Shown here piece by piece: positions 1 to 11,009 of a DNA stretch of 64,000 nucleotides. This DNA is from Linnemannia schmuckeri (lineage: Eukaryota; Mortierellomycota; Mortierellomycetes; Mortierellales; Mortierellaceae), in assembly GCA_029449235.1 (NCBI GenBank), contig JANATG010000003.1, forward strand, positions 3,162,001 through 3,226,000, read 5' to 3'. Within the stretch, counting starts at the first letter, position 1; each line of letters opens with the position of its first letter. Position numbers and translations under genes: made by a program. The notes beneath the pieces are model-generated. The model was not told the origin of the DNA, did not search any database, and was given only the letters and a program-made list of their open reading frames with translations.

Positions 1-265
1 GACCCCGGCATCAAAGGGAGGATGCTTTTTTTGAGAAAGTACAAGGAATGGATTCTCGATGACTGGGAATGCGTGGTGTGGTATGATGAATCCAAGATCA
101 ACAGGATTTTTTCAGACGGTGTGCAGTGGGTGTGGGATGACGCTTCGGGGCGCTTACAACGCGTTGTGTACAGGGAACTGTCAAGTTTGGAGGAGGGAGT
201 GTCATGGTATGGTCCTGTATACCTTGAAACCGAACTGAGCGATGGTCAATTGTAAATGAGAAAAA
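1..265 (+). pseudogene. Tc1/mariner transposase fragment (5'-truncated by window, frameshifted)
   Basis: The frame open from base 1 contains a block typical of the DDE catalytic core of Tc1-like transposases: DDWECVVWYDESKINR, then SDGVQWVWDD. The D in WYDESKIN matches the second catalytic Asp of the family (usual form WSDESK/WSDETKIN). The frame then degenerates at about base 180, and the expected continuation KFGGGSVMVWSCIP appears in another frame at about 184-225, followed by a stop. One frameshift therefore separates the two halves. The N-terminal helix-turn-helix part would lie left of the window and the C-terminal D/E is missing. What is visible is a dead remnant. Family assignment rests on motif recognition only. 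Confidence 0.75.
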
Positions 266-2188
266 AAATCTTACAACCCATATTTAGAAAGGAGTGTCAA
301 CCAACCCAATTTAGTGTGAAGAAAACTCTTGAGTGCTAAAGGCACTGCTACCAGCCTCCTTTTTTGTCGTCGGATGGAGGAGGGAGTTGAGAAGGCTGAT
401 TTTCTTTATAGTCTGCTTTTGGAAGCTTTCTATTCACATGCACTCGTGGGCTTCAGAGATGACCTAGTTTGTCGGTTCTCTGCTTAGAGCACGAAGCGCA
501 AGAGTACACCGGATTTTTGTTTTCGCACAAGTCGCCATATCTCTTTGTCTTTCCACCCTCTCCTGAAAAATTTCGACCAGAAATCCTGGTCCATTTTTTC
601 AAATCTATCGATATTCAATATGACAGAAAGTATTAGTTTTTTTTTATAAAGGTGAAGATGGCCGGTGACAGAAAGTATTAGGATGCTCATCATCTTATCT
701 GTGTTCGCTAGCAACAATTCTCAATGAGGCATGTGAGAAAGTGGGGTTGCATGAATGAATACAATGGGTTTCTGGTGCGAACTATGGTAAATTTTGGCTT
801 TTCAGAAAACTGAAAAGCTTATCGGAGAGGAGATCAAGGCGCGCGTATTTCCAGCTTAAGAACATGGTGGTAGAGTCATAGTAAAATATCATGCTAACTC
901 CATCCAATCAAAAGGATAGCCAAAAGTGAAAAATTTTGATCAGAATTTTTGGCTGAACGGACAATGGGATAACACTGTGCGAATAATTTTTTCACTTTTT
1001 TGAATTGATTAGTATTCAATAAAGACAATCTATTCAGCCATATGAGCGGCTGTTGTGCCCGTCAACTAACAAAAAAAAGACAAAAATGAAAAAAAGTATG
1101 GAGGATATCATCTTATAGCATCAAACAAATTTGAATCAGTTGAGAAGTGGAGTATCTGGTCTGGCGCCCTCGTTGTCTCTATCGCCTCCCTCTCTAGACC
1201 TTATAATCCTAGAGGTAGTACAGGTGACTTGCTTAATGTGGGGGTCTTGAGGGGAGTTGGCCGAGGCGTTGACGTCAGTACCAGGTGTGATAGGGTCACT
1301 CATCGAGGAAGAGGGAGAAGGAAAGGTGGAGTTCCCTTCTACAGCCCTTGTGTTCGAGGGTGTGTCTCCAGGATTGACGGCCATAACTCAGGTAGCGGGC
1401 AGATAAGGAAAGGTGTATGTGTGTGTGTATCCCTTCTCAGTATCGCGAATAAAGACGGTAATTCCCAAGACCTGCTCGTATTGTGGAAAGAAAGGTGCTT
1501 TTCCAGACACTCACAAGCAAACGCGTAAAATAGTCAAAATGGTCATCAGAAGCTAAGCCACTCAAAACCATCACATTTTTTCGTCTGACAGGCGGACACC
1601 GGCCAGTCATGTGACTGAATAAATCGTCTTTATTGAATACCAACCAATTCAAAAAAAGCGGAAAAGTTGTACGCACATTATTTATGCGCAAATAAAGAAA
1701 AATTAAGTGTAATATGTGAGATGGAGATGGATGAGATGTGATGGACAATGGAAGAAGGAAGGGAAGGATGAACCAATCAATTGGATAATAAGTAACCAAA
1801 TGATCTTCATGCAGCCAAATGGTCGTCCCAGCTGCAACCCCAGCGTTTTCCAAGGTTTTCCACATCTATTGGCACGAGCCATTGTTTGACTTGCGAAATT
1901 GATTCGATGTGGGTGCGTCGCGGGCATCTACCCCTTTTTTTCCTTCGCGTTGGAATACTGATGGGTCGATTGGTTGCCCTTTAATAGTGGCTGTCTACCC
2001 TAGCGTATATCTACTTACTGAATCCCTCCTGAAACCGCATAGCACAAGCCTCCAAACTAAAATCACCAAAAATGTATTTTTAACATCTCAGAAGACCTTT
2101 GCCGCTGACGCACGTATCTAAAGTGACTGACGCCAATTTCCTTACCCACCGTGCTTTCAGCAAGGCATTAATATTCCTGTGATATAAG
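266..2188. other. Gene-poor stretch with transposon debris
   Basis: I see no convincing gene here. It is A+T-rich and contains a direct repeat, TGACAGAAAGTATTAG, at about 620-635 and 668-683. A segment at about 590-620 resembles the terminal repeat described at 995-1045. On the minus strand a short Ser/Pro/Thr-rich frame (about 1136-1384) lies inside the inverted-repeat element; it could be a coding relic but has no recognisable domain. Confidence 0.5.
995..1657. mobile_element. Element bounded by imperfect ~51-bp inverted repeats (Tc1-like TIR type)
   Basis: The left arm at 995-1045 (core TATTCAATAAAGAC, preceded by TTTTTTGAATTG) is the near reverse complement of 1607-1657 (GTCTTTATTGAATA followed by CAATTCAAAAAAAG). 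The arms face each other across about 560 bp. Similarity appears to continue weakly outward (a TGTGCG motif on both sides), so the true ends may lie near 975 and 1675. Given the Tc1-like transposase remnant at base 1, a non-autonomous or deleted Tc1/mariner derivative is the most likely identity. The TA target-site duplication is not clearly resolvable. Confidence 0.6.
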
Positions 2189-2322
2189 CACCACCAGAGG
2201 TCTGGTCTGTTGCTGTTTTTGGTTAGTTCCTTGTCAATTATGAGTATTTTGTTAAGCAAATCCTCTGTAACTGACAAGGTCTAACCAAAAACAAACATCA
2301 GACCAGACCTCTGAGCACCACA
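2189..2322. repeat. Long inverted repeat (~40-bp arms), MITE-like hairpin
   Basis: Bases 2189-2226 (containing AGAGGTCTGGTCTG and ending TTTTTGGTTAG) are nearly the reverse complement of 2281-2322 (CTAACCAAAAA ... CAGACCAGACCTCT). The spacer is 54 bp. The unit could fold into one hairpin and looks like a small foldback/MITE. No coding capacity is seen. Confidence 0.65.
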
Positions 2323-2788
2323 TAGTAACTCTTATTGGAAGGGAAATATAAGCCGCATAGGATAAGGGACTTCAACCGCTCAGTGACAAGACACCGTCCA
2401 ATGGCAAAAACCACTCGCGGAGAGGCGGATGGGTCGACGAAATCTCTGAACAAGAGGCGGCGCGGTGAATACTCAAAAAGAGTGTCCAACCTTATGCCGC
2501 TGAGTCGAGGCTCGTTTCCGGTCCAGACTACTGTAAGTTGTGGTTGAATGCATGTTGTTATTAGTAACCACCTCAGTGCAATAGACCCTTACAGTATTTT
2601 TAGACTAACACAACGTGCCACAATTTGAAAGCGTGACCCTGCTGCCCAGTTCGTCTCTCATAAAAGTGGCTGACTTTAAACGCAGACTGATGTCCGATGT
2701 CTCCTTACTTCTACAGCTACGAGATCCTTTACCCATTTTTCCTTCCTCTATCCATTATCTATCCTTCCATCCCTCTTCTACTATTACA

Positions 2789-3133
2789 ATGCGCTCATTC
2801 ATCAGCACCTCACCTATCGCCGCCTTGGTTACTCTTGTGGCCTTGACAGCGCTCAGTTTGACGGCCTCAACTACAACAGCCCTACAAGTCACCGGAAGCC
2901 AGCCTCTTTTGGAGAGAGCCGTAGAAGCGAGTGAAGTCCCTACGATTAACTCTGGCGAGCGTTGCCACCACATTTGCGGCATAGATGAAAAGTGGTGTGA
3001 CGGAAGGTGCTGCAGTCATTGTAGCCAAGGCTGGTGCCTTGACGACATCAGCTGTCGCGAGGGTGAAACGTGGTGCAATGGTAGATGCTGCAAGAACTGC
3101 TACCATGGCAAGTGTCGCCGCCGCTGCCTCTAA
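2789..3133 (+). CDS. Small secreted cysteine-rich protein with two tandem Cys modules
   Basis: This is a 114-aa single-exon frame. I chose the ATG at 2789 because it begins a clear signal peptide (MRSFISTSP, then a long Ala/Leu/Val core), whereas the frame upstream reads like 5' leader. After a spacer of about 35 residues the mature part holds 14 cysteines in two similar halves. Both halves share the WC(D/N)GRCC core followed by spaced cysteines (CSHCSQGWC in the first, CKNCYHGKC in the second), and the protein ends in a basic RRRCL. An even cysteine count and a CC pair suggest a disulfide-stabilised knottin-like fold. It is probably secreted. Function is unknown; a host-interaction or antimicrobial role would be speculation. 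It stands alone between repeat-rich stretches. Confidence 0.7.
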   Translation: MRSFISTSPIAALVTLVALTALSLTASTTTALQVTGSQPLLERAVEASEVPTINSGERCHHICGIDEKWCDGRCCSHCSQGWCLDDISCREGETWCNGRCCKNCYHGKCRRRCL

Positions 3134-4402
3134 GCTACTGTGGACAGTATGACTGGTCCCGTTGGTTTTCACTGGTCCCGCTGTTTCTCTTGATTCAAGT
3201 AAACCAATGTAGCCAAGGGTTCCAACCAGTACCTTCGAGATTTATAGCCCTCAAAAATACTGACTAGACTAGTGATGCATTCGAAGCCATCTAGTCCCAG
3301 TCTTATCATAGCTTTGTAGTATCAATATCTGTAGGTACCCATAGCAATCCGTGAATAATAAACATGTTTCCACTATCTCTCTTGTCTTTTCTTGTTTGTT
3401 GCCCTTCTTTATCCACTGGCCTATCATCTTTCTCTGCCTCTTGATCGCCATCTTTATTTTTAACACTTACTTTCATGACTACTTTGACTCACTCTCAGGC
3501 GCGTCAAGTTCCTCTGCCTGTGGGTTCTCACCCTCCAGCACTTCACGTACGTATCCATACCGCCCGTATTCTCAACAGTGGCACTCGCATTAGGATAGCT
3601 TTTATGATCAAGCTGTTGTAATCGTGTGAGTAGCCTTGTAGCTACGAGATAATGAGATTTAGGCCTTTGGTCTATAGATTTGTTCGTAAAAACAACATCT
3701 TTCCCTTTTCGCCATTCTTCGTTTGCCAAGGCGCTCTTAAGAGGCTTTTAGTTTCCACTTTCCCATTGGCAATGACATTCAAGTGACAAAGCTTAAAAGA
3801 ATGGATGCCTTGTGAACCTTGACCATGTCTTTTCTGCGACGCAACAAGCAAGACTTAGACGTGAACATTGTTTTTATTTGCGAGAAGAAGAGGAGAGAGA
3901 ATGCAGGAATGAACAGAAGGTGCAGGGACAGGTAGGGAAGTAAGTCGTTGCACAAGGGAACATGGAATTATTTATACTAAGAAAAGGATCAAAAATAATG
4001 GGCAGGGTGTGAAATGTGAATCAAGGACAGAATGGAGAGATGAATGACAAAGTGAATGCAGTGGCGAATGGGAAGAATGTCAGAAAGGACAAAAGGCAAA
4101 AGGCTGCTTACGGAGGGTTCTAGACAATTAACCCTTCACGGGTACCGGTCTAGGAACCAAGGGACCAACAGGAACGAGCGTACCAGCCCAAAGGTACCCT
4201 TGGCGGCCATTCGCACAATTTGGTGGCGTAACACGTGACTCATGGAAAAATCCAAGTCGCGTTCAAATACAAGAGGTTGAAAACTTGAGCCTAACAACTG
4301 TCAACTGAAGGCCAGAACATGGGACCAAGGGCAGAGCGCGTGATACTTTTGCAATTTCTTTCCATGTCTGTATAGCCCCTTCTCGGACCAATGCGTTCAC
4401 AT
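3134..4402. other. Intergenic stretch without recognisable gene
   Basis: Only short frames without domain-like composition or convincing splice context are present on either strand. No tRNA-like or other structured RNA was recognised. The stretch ends at the dispersed element starting at 4403. Confidence 0.5.
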
Positions 4403-4688
4403 TGTTACTCAGGGAGAGGTGTCGAAGGCCAGAGTTGTAGGACCGCTGTTAAATCCTCAATTGGTACGGGGTAGTGATAATAGTGTCCTAAGGAACCACA
4501 CGACACGATACACTGCAGCGCGCCAGCGAAACTCTTGTCAGTACTGCTCTCGTCCAAGAAGTGATGTGTAAAAGGACAAAGAGCAGACAAGAGGGCTGGG
4601 CACACCACTAATACTATGTCTACAAAGAATTTGGCTGTTAATCTAAGGCGTCGCCACTGCTGCCTAGCCACCACCGTATTTTGCAACA
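4403..4688. mobile_element. 286-bp dispersed element, copy 1
   Basis: This segment is repeated with only scattered mismatches at 35151-35435. Homology begins at TGTTACTCAG and stops at TTTTGCAACA in both copies, giving short inverted ends TGTTAC/GCAACA. Copy 1 is flanked by AT on both sides and copy 2 by AG on both sides, which may be a 2-bp target duplication. It has no coding capacity of its own, so it behaves like a non-autonomous MITE- or SINE-like element. I found no convincing RNA polymerase III A/B boxes, which favours a DNA element. Confidence 0.75.
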
Positions 4689-4784
4689 ATATTACAAGGT
4701 CTGACCAATCTTTTGCCAAGATCCGTTTGGAATGGTCATACTGAACAAACACATTTACAAAAAGAAAAGCATATGCGCCGAAAA

Positions 4785-4893
4785 AAGATGCATAGGAAAA
4801 CGATGCACGAGGAAACGAATGTAGTGAGAGAAGATACAAGAGGAAAAGGATGCGCGAGGAGAAAGGCACACGAGGAAGAGGATGCATAAGGAA
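4785..4893. repeat. Degenerate ~16-bp minisatellite
   Basis: About seven imperfect units of the type AAAAGGATGCACGAGGA follow one another, starting about 100 bp after dispersed-element copy 1. Units vary by substitution and 1-2 nt indels. Confidence 0.55.
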
Positions 4894-5369
4894 AAAGTTG
4901 AAAGCGAAAAGTTTGCTCGTCGGAGGTGCTGGCTGCTGCAAATGACTGTAGTTCCGAGTTCGACTGCTTTTTATGCCTCACACTGTCAAATGTTATGCGA
5001 CAGAGTATCAGAGTATTTGCTGGTACATCTTTCACCAGTCAGTCTGCCTGTACATAATCATTCGCTATTCACAGCTTGCTGCATCCCAGGCATTCATCGC
5101 TAGTAAACGAGCCTGGTACCTATTTTCCATTGTAAACCAAGATCAACGTCACAAACTATCTTAGATGTTATTATGCGAAGTTCCCAACACCGACAATACC
5201 CATCGATGCGCGATTTCCTAATAAATGATAACACTGTCTTTTTCAAGAGTTGCAGGCAAATAATGTAACAGGTCAAGACCGGTGGGACCTGCGTTAATAG
5301 AAATGGTTGTTGAATATCCAAGCTGATATCCTATGACTTGGTGCACTATGTTATATACTATGAAATGTA

Positions 5370-5793
5370 CTATTCGTAATCTACGATGGGAGAGCTACCG
5401 AGAGTCTCATCGAAAACACGGTTTGATGAAGAAGAGTACAGCCAATCACTGTCGCTCTCTTCCTCATCTTTCTCCGTCTCCTCGCTCGAAAGCGTCTCAT
5501 ACAGCTTAAAAGTTCTCCTGACACGGCTCTAGGACAAAGATTATATTCAACACGAAGATATTGTCAGTAATTCAATGTGCTGTAATAATGCGTAGATACA
5601 GGGCAAGAAGTACAACCCATTGATTTATATCACCCTGACTTGCAATAGGCGCGCGAGCCCTTGTGCTTGCAGTTTCCATGCTGTAACCGTAGAGGGTAAC
5701 AAATGAGAGTCGTACAAGTGCACTAACATGATGTAGGAGCTGAGGGGACAAGCTCTCATCTCCGTTGCTTTGAAACTTCTGCTTAAAGCGCAT
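5370..5793 (-). CDS. Possible two-exon small acidic protein
   Basis: A minus-strand segment at 5528-5370 reads as a plausible terminal exon. It has a good acceptor (CTAG before 5528), then a Ser/Glu/Asp-rich peptide (contains LSSEETEKDEEESDSDW), and ends with TAG. A possible first exon starts at 5793 (MRFKQKFQSNGDESLSPQLL) and could splice from a GTGATA donor near 5640. A CTGAC branch-like motif lies between them. No family is recognised. The model rests on composition and splice-site plausibility only and may be wrong or incomplete at the 5' end. Confidence 0.3.
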
Positions 5794-5954
5794 GATTGGG
5801 CTAGCAGATTGCAGAATAGATAGTAGCTACAGCCTTTTACACTGAGCAATGGTACTTGTCCTTCCATCCTTTCTTCTTTCATCTCAAACTCAATCATTGT
5901 ACACTCATATTCTCATTGCAACTACTACTCTTTTCTCCCTGCAAACACGCCACG

Positions 5955-6976
5955 ATGGCACGTTTTATTACAACACTCGAACCCGCTCTTCCGATCACCA
6001 CACCGATACTCCTTGCCTACCTCCTCAATACTAACGACGTCGATGTCGCCTGCTGCTGCATCCCGTAGTGTTCAGAACGGAGACCGCCTCCCCTCGCACC
6101 GTTACAACAACAGCAACAGCATTAAGAACGAGCTCGAGAAGTCCTTCGACCGCCTCCTTCTCCATTACCATGATGATGGCTACAAGACTGAGGTCGAGAA
6201 GCATCTTGACCGCGTTCTCGTCCAGCACCAGGATTATAACAGCCTGGATAAAACTATCAAAGTCGAACCAACAGAGGAAAACAACAGCTGCGACAGCGAC
6301 GACAGCGACCGCCGCTACGACATTTTGTCGAAAATTTCATTGACGCTCCCCCCCCCCCCCCCCCCACTCCCAGACAACAGCGATAGCAGCTCTATTGAAG
6401 AGAAGTTTCGGCAGCGTCAGAAGATCCAGGTTCTGGACTTTGCCGCTGGTATGGTATGCCACCTGCTGTACGCCGGCCACAAGAGCGCAGACCTCTTTGT
6501 GCCTTGACCCAAGTTCCGACAACTTTGCGTCAAAGTCATCAGCCAACTCAAGACTATCTCTCCAAGCGTCGTCCTCCTGGCCATCAAATACCTTGATCGA
6601 ATGGTCGAGAACCTTAAGGAGAAGAACGAGCGACTCAGTAGCAAGCCAGATGTCGAGAAGTTGATGAGTTGATATTCACGGCCGCTCTGGTTCTTGCCTG
6701 CAACTATTTCGAGTACGATAGCAACTTAACCAGACCCCGAATCTGGGCCAGATTCATGCAGATCCATAAGAAGAGCATCGAATCGATTCAAAAAAAGCCT
6801 CTCGAACTGCTGGCTACAGACTGGTTACTATCCTCGCTAACTACACCGAGTGGATGGCTTATCTGGTCGATTTTACTACGAACTACATGCACGAACACCG
6901 CTTCATTGCTCTCGAGAACCAAACCCTTGCCAAACTCGTGCCTATGACCGATCTTTACTCGACCTCAACCATTTAA
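5955..6976 (+). pseudogene. Decayed cyclin (Pho80/Pcl-type cyclin box)
   Basis: The cyclin-box signature of fungal PCL-type cyclins is recognisable across several frames. One frame (6013-6504) ends with HLLYAGHKSADLFVP, meets a TGA at 6505-6507, and continues without a shift as KFRQLCVKVISQL and then SPSVVLLAIKYLDRM. A frameshift near 6660 then leads to IFTAALVLACNYFEYDSN. After another shift near 6800 the frame reads ANYTEWMAYLVDF and stops at 6974. In the family these blocks are contiguous (helices with SVVLAxxYxDR and the FTxALMLANKF region). At least two frameshifts plus one nonsense codon make it non-functional as read. A 16-C run at about 6350 is another likely error site. Such cyclins partner Pho85-type CDKs; this copy probably does not. 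Confidence 0.75.
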
Positions 6977-8502
6977 TATATATTCCATTAGTGCTCGAAA
7001 CTTTTAACGGAGACCTTATGCCCCTCAACTACACCACTCAAGTTGCAAGAAGTTGAATCAAACAAGGAGCCTTATTGTGTCGCTAGTGCTGCCTGCTCTT
7101 TTCGCCCACAATATTAGGATCAAGGGCAGCCTTAAGGTGTCGAGCGAACCGGCCATCTTTTAGAGGCTGCGACATTATCGTCGAGCAGAGGAACAGGAGA
7201 AAAACAGATACCTGGGACAGAAATGGCAGGCGAAGCATCCGTTGGAGCAACAAACGGATCGATCATCCCCCATCCTCAGAGTGGGCAGAACTAGCCCAGT
7301 TTTCTTCAGCACCCCATTGTCAAACAGTTGTTCGCCTTGCATGCCGTCCGACAACCATCGCCACTACTCATCCTTCCACTGCTGCGGCAACAACGGCACC
7401 ACCGTCCTCGTCATCATCCCTCCTCAGGTCTCGCGCACATCTCAGTCCTAAGGAGCAGAACCAACAGAGCAGCCGCCTTTCCGCATGGACTCGAATCAGA
7501 GATCATCTGTCTCATTTTCTTTGGCTTGGTCATCGGCCTCCACCACAGCAGCTCACCTCACTTACATTCACCAACAACAACGGAGGAAGCTGCAGGAGCA
7601 GCCTCGCAACTAGAAGCATCCATCCCAGGCAGCTCGTTCAAATCACCCACACTATCTCGATTCATCTGTGACTGTAGAAGGCTTGACCTCCTCAATGTCG
7701 AACTTCTTCTCGATTATCCAGACCTCGGCACCCGCTCGCAGACACATCGCAACCCAGCGTATGGTTTTCGTCTTCTAAAGCAAATGACATCTCAGCTTAT
7801 TTGGCCGCCAACCTCTGCCTAAGACACCATTCCCCCCTTTTTTTTCCTGCGACTTTTCATTTTCTTTCACGTTTTGAGTTTGTATACTTTCCTGTATCAT
7901 CTTTCCACTTTACCCTGTTTTGTTTTGTATTTTCTACTTGGCCGTCGTCGACATCGTTCTTTACTTCCGCATTTATCTTCTTCCATTTGACACTTATATC
8001 ACCTTTACCTCTCTTCCTTTGAACAATACCCAAAATACCAAACGAAAAACACATAAAATCCATAAAAAAAACATGTATAGCATAGCTTTTCCTTTCATCC
8101 TTCACAGCGACAGTCCTATTGTTATATCCTCCCTTTTTTTACTTTCCTCGTTTCTTCTATCTAATTTTCCTCAAAAGCTCTCTTTCTTTCCATATCAAAC
8201 CCCTCAAAATAAAAAAAACCTCACCCTCCCTCATCTTGAATAATAAAAGACTTTTCTCTTTATAACCAAAATCCGAATGCAACAATGCTGCGCGATAGTT
8301 ATAAACAGTTCATGTACTTCTCCACTGCAGTGCATCTGGTGGCCATGGCGCTGCACAAACTAATCATTTGGAGATCTCTCTTTATCATTTATGAGGTTTC
8401 CTCTTTATCGTTCGTGAGGTTTTATTAGTGGAAAACGATTAAAGTATAAGAATATCCAACTTCAAAAAAAAAAAAAAGGCGACGGAGAAAGACTATGAGA
8501 AA
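6977..8502. other. Cyclin-pseudogene tail and intergenic sequence
   Basis: The first ~800 bp keep Ser/Thr/Gln-rich short frames that could be the decayed low-complexity C-terminus of the cyclin. From about 7800 the sequence is T/C-rich with no gene seen. An A-run at about 8466-8477 precedes the 3' end of the minus-strand Kelch-like gene. Confidence 0.45.
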
Positions 8503-11009
8503 CTAGAAACGATTGGCGCCAGTAGTAGGAGGCGGCCGCACATAATCGATGTTCTCATCACGCGCCGCAAGAGGACTCGTAGTGATGCCTCTGGAACCAC
8601 CACTGCCAGGGGCAGTGGAATTCGCAAGCAAGTTGGAGCTCGATGTGGGTCTTGGAGGGAGGGATGCCAGACTGGGAGGTGTGCCCGGGTTGGTTGTGGC
8701 GCTGTGGGAGGTGGTGGACGCGGTATTTGAGACAGTGGGACTGTAGTTTCCGGTGGCAGTAACGGGTTGGAGGGGTGCGGTGTGGTTGTTGGTGTTGAGG
8801 ATGATTGAGCTGATGGGCGCCGTTGTGGTGTTGCTGAAGCCTCCGAAATGGGGTTGTGTTGAAGGAGGTGGTGGTGGAGGAGGAGTAGCGTTATTGAAGT
8901 TGGTGGTGGTAATTGGAGGAGGGGTAATGGGGTAGACTTGTGTGGGTGATCCGTTCAGAGATGAGGATGAGTGGCTTGCAGAGGCAGCTTGGGCAAAGGG
9001 GGGCGTAAATCCGACAGGGATTGGGTGGTGTCCGTTCAGACCAGAGGGGTCCATGGGTACGGTGTAGACTGGGGTTCCGTACGAGACCATCAAGGGTTGA
9101 CCTTCGCTTGTGACAAATGTCGCTCCAGGAGGCGCGACAGTCTGGATTCCTCGTCCTTGTACCAGGGTTTGGTTATTGTAAATTTGGTAGATTCCGTTGC
9201 TGGGGCCTGCGGTGTAGACGGCTTGGTTGGGTTGAACGAACGTCGCGTTTCCGCCAACAGGGATGAAAGAAGAGTTGGGGACAAGCATTGTCGGGGCGGC
9301 CGTCATAGTGACATTTCCAAACGCATGAGATGAGGCGCCTACAGGGTAGATTCCGCCGCTATCTTTGTGGATCTGTCCGAGGTGAGAGGCGGTGTCGAGA
9401 GAATGACGTCCGCTATAACCTATTCCTGACGCGTCCTGTGGATCACGCCCATCTCCGTGCTGTGAGCGATGGGGGCTCCTCTGGGAAGAGTTAGTTGAAT
9501 TGTTGGAATGGAGGTAAGCAGGCGAGATGGATTTCTCATCATTCTCGTCCAGACTGGATTGTTGATCCGAAGGCACGCCATACTTGATCTTGTCCTCGCG
9601 TCGCTTCAGGAATAGGTAGACCATGGCAGAGACAGCAATGACAAACAATGTTCCGAAGGTACCTCCAAGAATAGCACCTAGGTTGTTGGATCTCGCTTCC
9701 GGTGTATCCGTTGTAGGTCCCAGGGGTGCAGAATTCGTCGTCGGTTTAGCGCCTCCAATAAGTGTAGTCGTCGTCTTTGGCCAATTAAGCAAATAACTCG
9801 GAGGAGTATACGTATCAACCCATTGGCCTGACACAAAATCAAAAACAATCGGAGGAGTCTTATAAGTGTTCAATCCGTCAGATCCACCCCAGACCAAAAA
9901 CTGGTCCCCGACAATAAGACAGCCCATGTACGATCTTAAAGTGCTATCAGGTCCCTTCATCCATTGCCGCGCGACAGTGTCGAGGATGTAGAAGGATCCT
10001 GTGAAATTGGCGGGTGGATTGGCGGTAGTGTTGGTTTGAATGCGCCCACCAAAGACGACGACCCTGTTCCCGTCCTCACTGGCTGCCATACAGAAATCCG
10101 ACCTCGGTTCAGGAGGTGTACCCGAAGCCGTCTAGGGTGAATATCACGGATAAACAGTTTAGAATGGGTCAGCTATTTTCCACTTGGTGTCTGTCTGTGT
10201 GAGCACAAGGAATTCAATTGTTTGCGCAAAATTGAAAAAAAGGGGAGTGAGTGCTGGAAAACAAACAAACGTTAAAGAAGACAGGGTTCACTTACAAAGT
10301 TGGACCAGAGAGACGTAGCGATAGAATACTCTGAGACATACGTAGCAGCAGGGTCAAACTGGATGGACCCATTGAGGCCACCAAAGTACATGATTGAGCG
10401 CCTGGCAGAGTTATAACAAGACCCCGCAAAGAACCTTGACGTAAAAGTGTACGGAGGCATGTTAAGGAGCTGGAAGGTCGACGACTTTGTGTTAAAGACA
10501 TCGAGGTAAGTCCATGCGTTGATGTAGATGTTCCAGGTGAGCGGATCCATGACGGGCTTAATACCCTGTCGACTCTCCTGGGCGGGGCTAAGGCTGACCG
10601 GATTGGCATCCCAAGCATTGTTTGCAATCCGATAAGTCGGGAAACTAAGTGACTCGTTAGCCCCGCGCTTGATGACGATGATAGACTGATTATCGGGTGC
10701 AGCGACGGCGTTAATAAAGTACACAGGTGGGACCTGAGCGAGTGCCTGCCAGGGAGGGGAGGCGGTCTTCCAGGAGACAGTGAGGTCGAGAGAGTAGACT
10801 TGGCCATAGACGGCCTTTGTTGTACCGTTCTCGACGAATTTGCCACCGATCATATAGGCTTTTGGTCCTGCACGGGTAAAGGCGAATTGCTCGGCGGGAA
10901 GAGGAACGGAGGTGGGAAGTTGGGAGTAGACGGTTGGAAGGAAAGTGAGGAAGATGAGGACAGCGGATGCGATTAGCATCAGTGCCGAGATCATTGTCGT
11001 TCCTGCCAT
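8503..11009 (-). CDS. Secreted/single-pass membrane Kelch-repeat-like protein
   Basis: There are two exons: 11009-10296 and 10131-8503. The intron (10295-10132) has GTAAGTG/TAG borders and phase 0, giving about 780 aa. The product starts with a signal peptide (hydrophobic core ILTFLPTVYSQ-type, cleavage near residue 30). The ectodomain carries repeated Kelch-type blocks (AYMIGGKF, IMYFGGLNGS, VVVFGGR, FLVWGGSDG with W residues spaced as in galactose-oxidase/Kelch propellers). One transmembrane segment lies at about residues 391-413 (LGGTFGTLFVIAVSAMVYLF), followed by KRRE and a cytosolic tail of about 365 residues rich in Ser/Thr/Pro/Asn. Orientation is therefore type I. Such proteins are common in Mortierellomycotina and may be cell-surface or polarity factors, but the precise function is unknown. 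Confidence 0.85.

Noticed and set aside
1703..1927. Minus-strand frames near the inverted-repeat element as transposase C-terminus
   Set aside because: No match to the Tc1 C-terminal D/E region could be seen in any frame.
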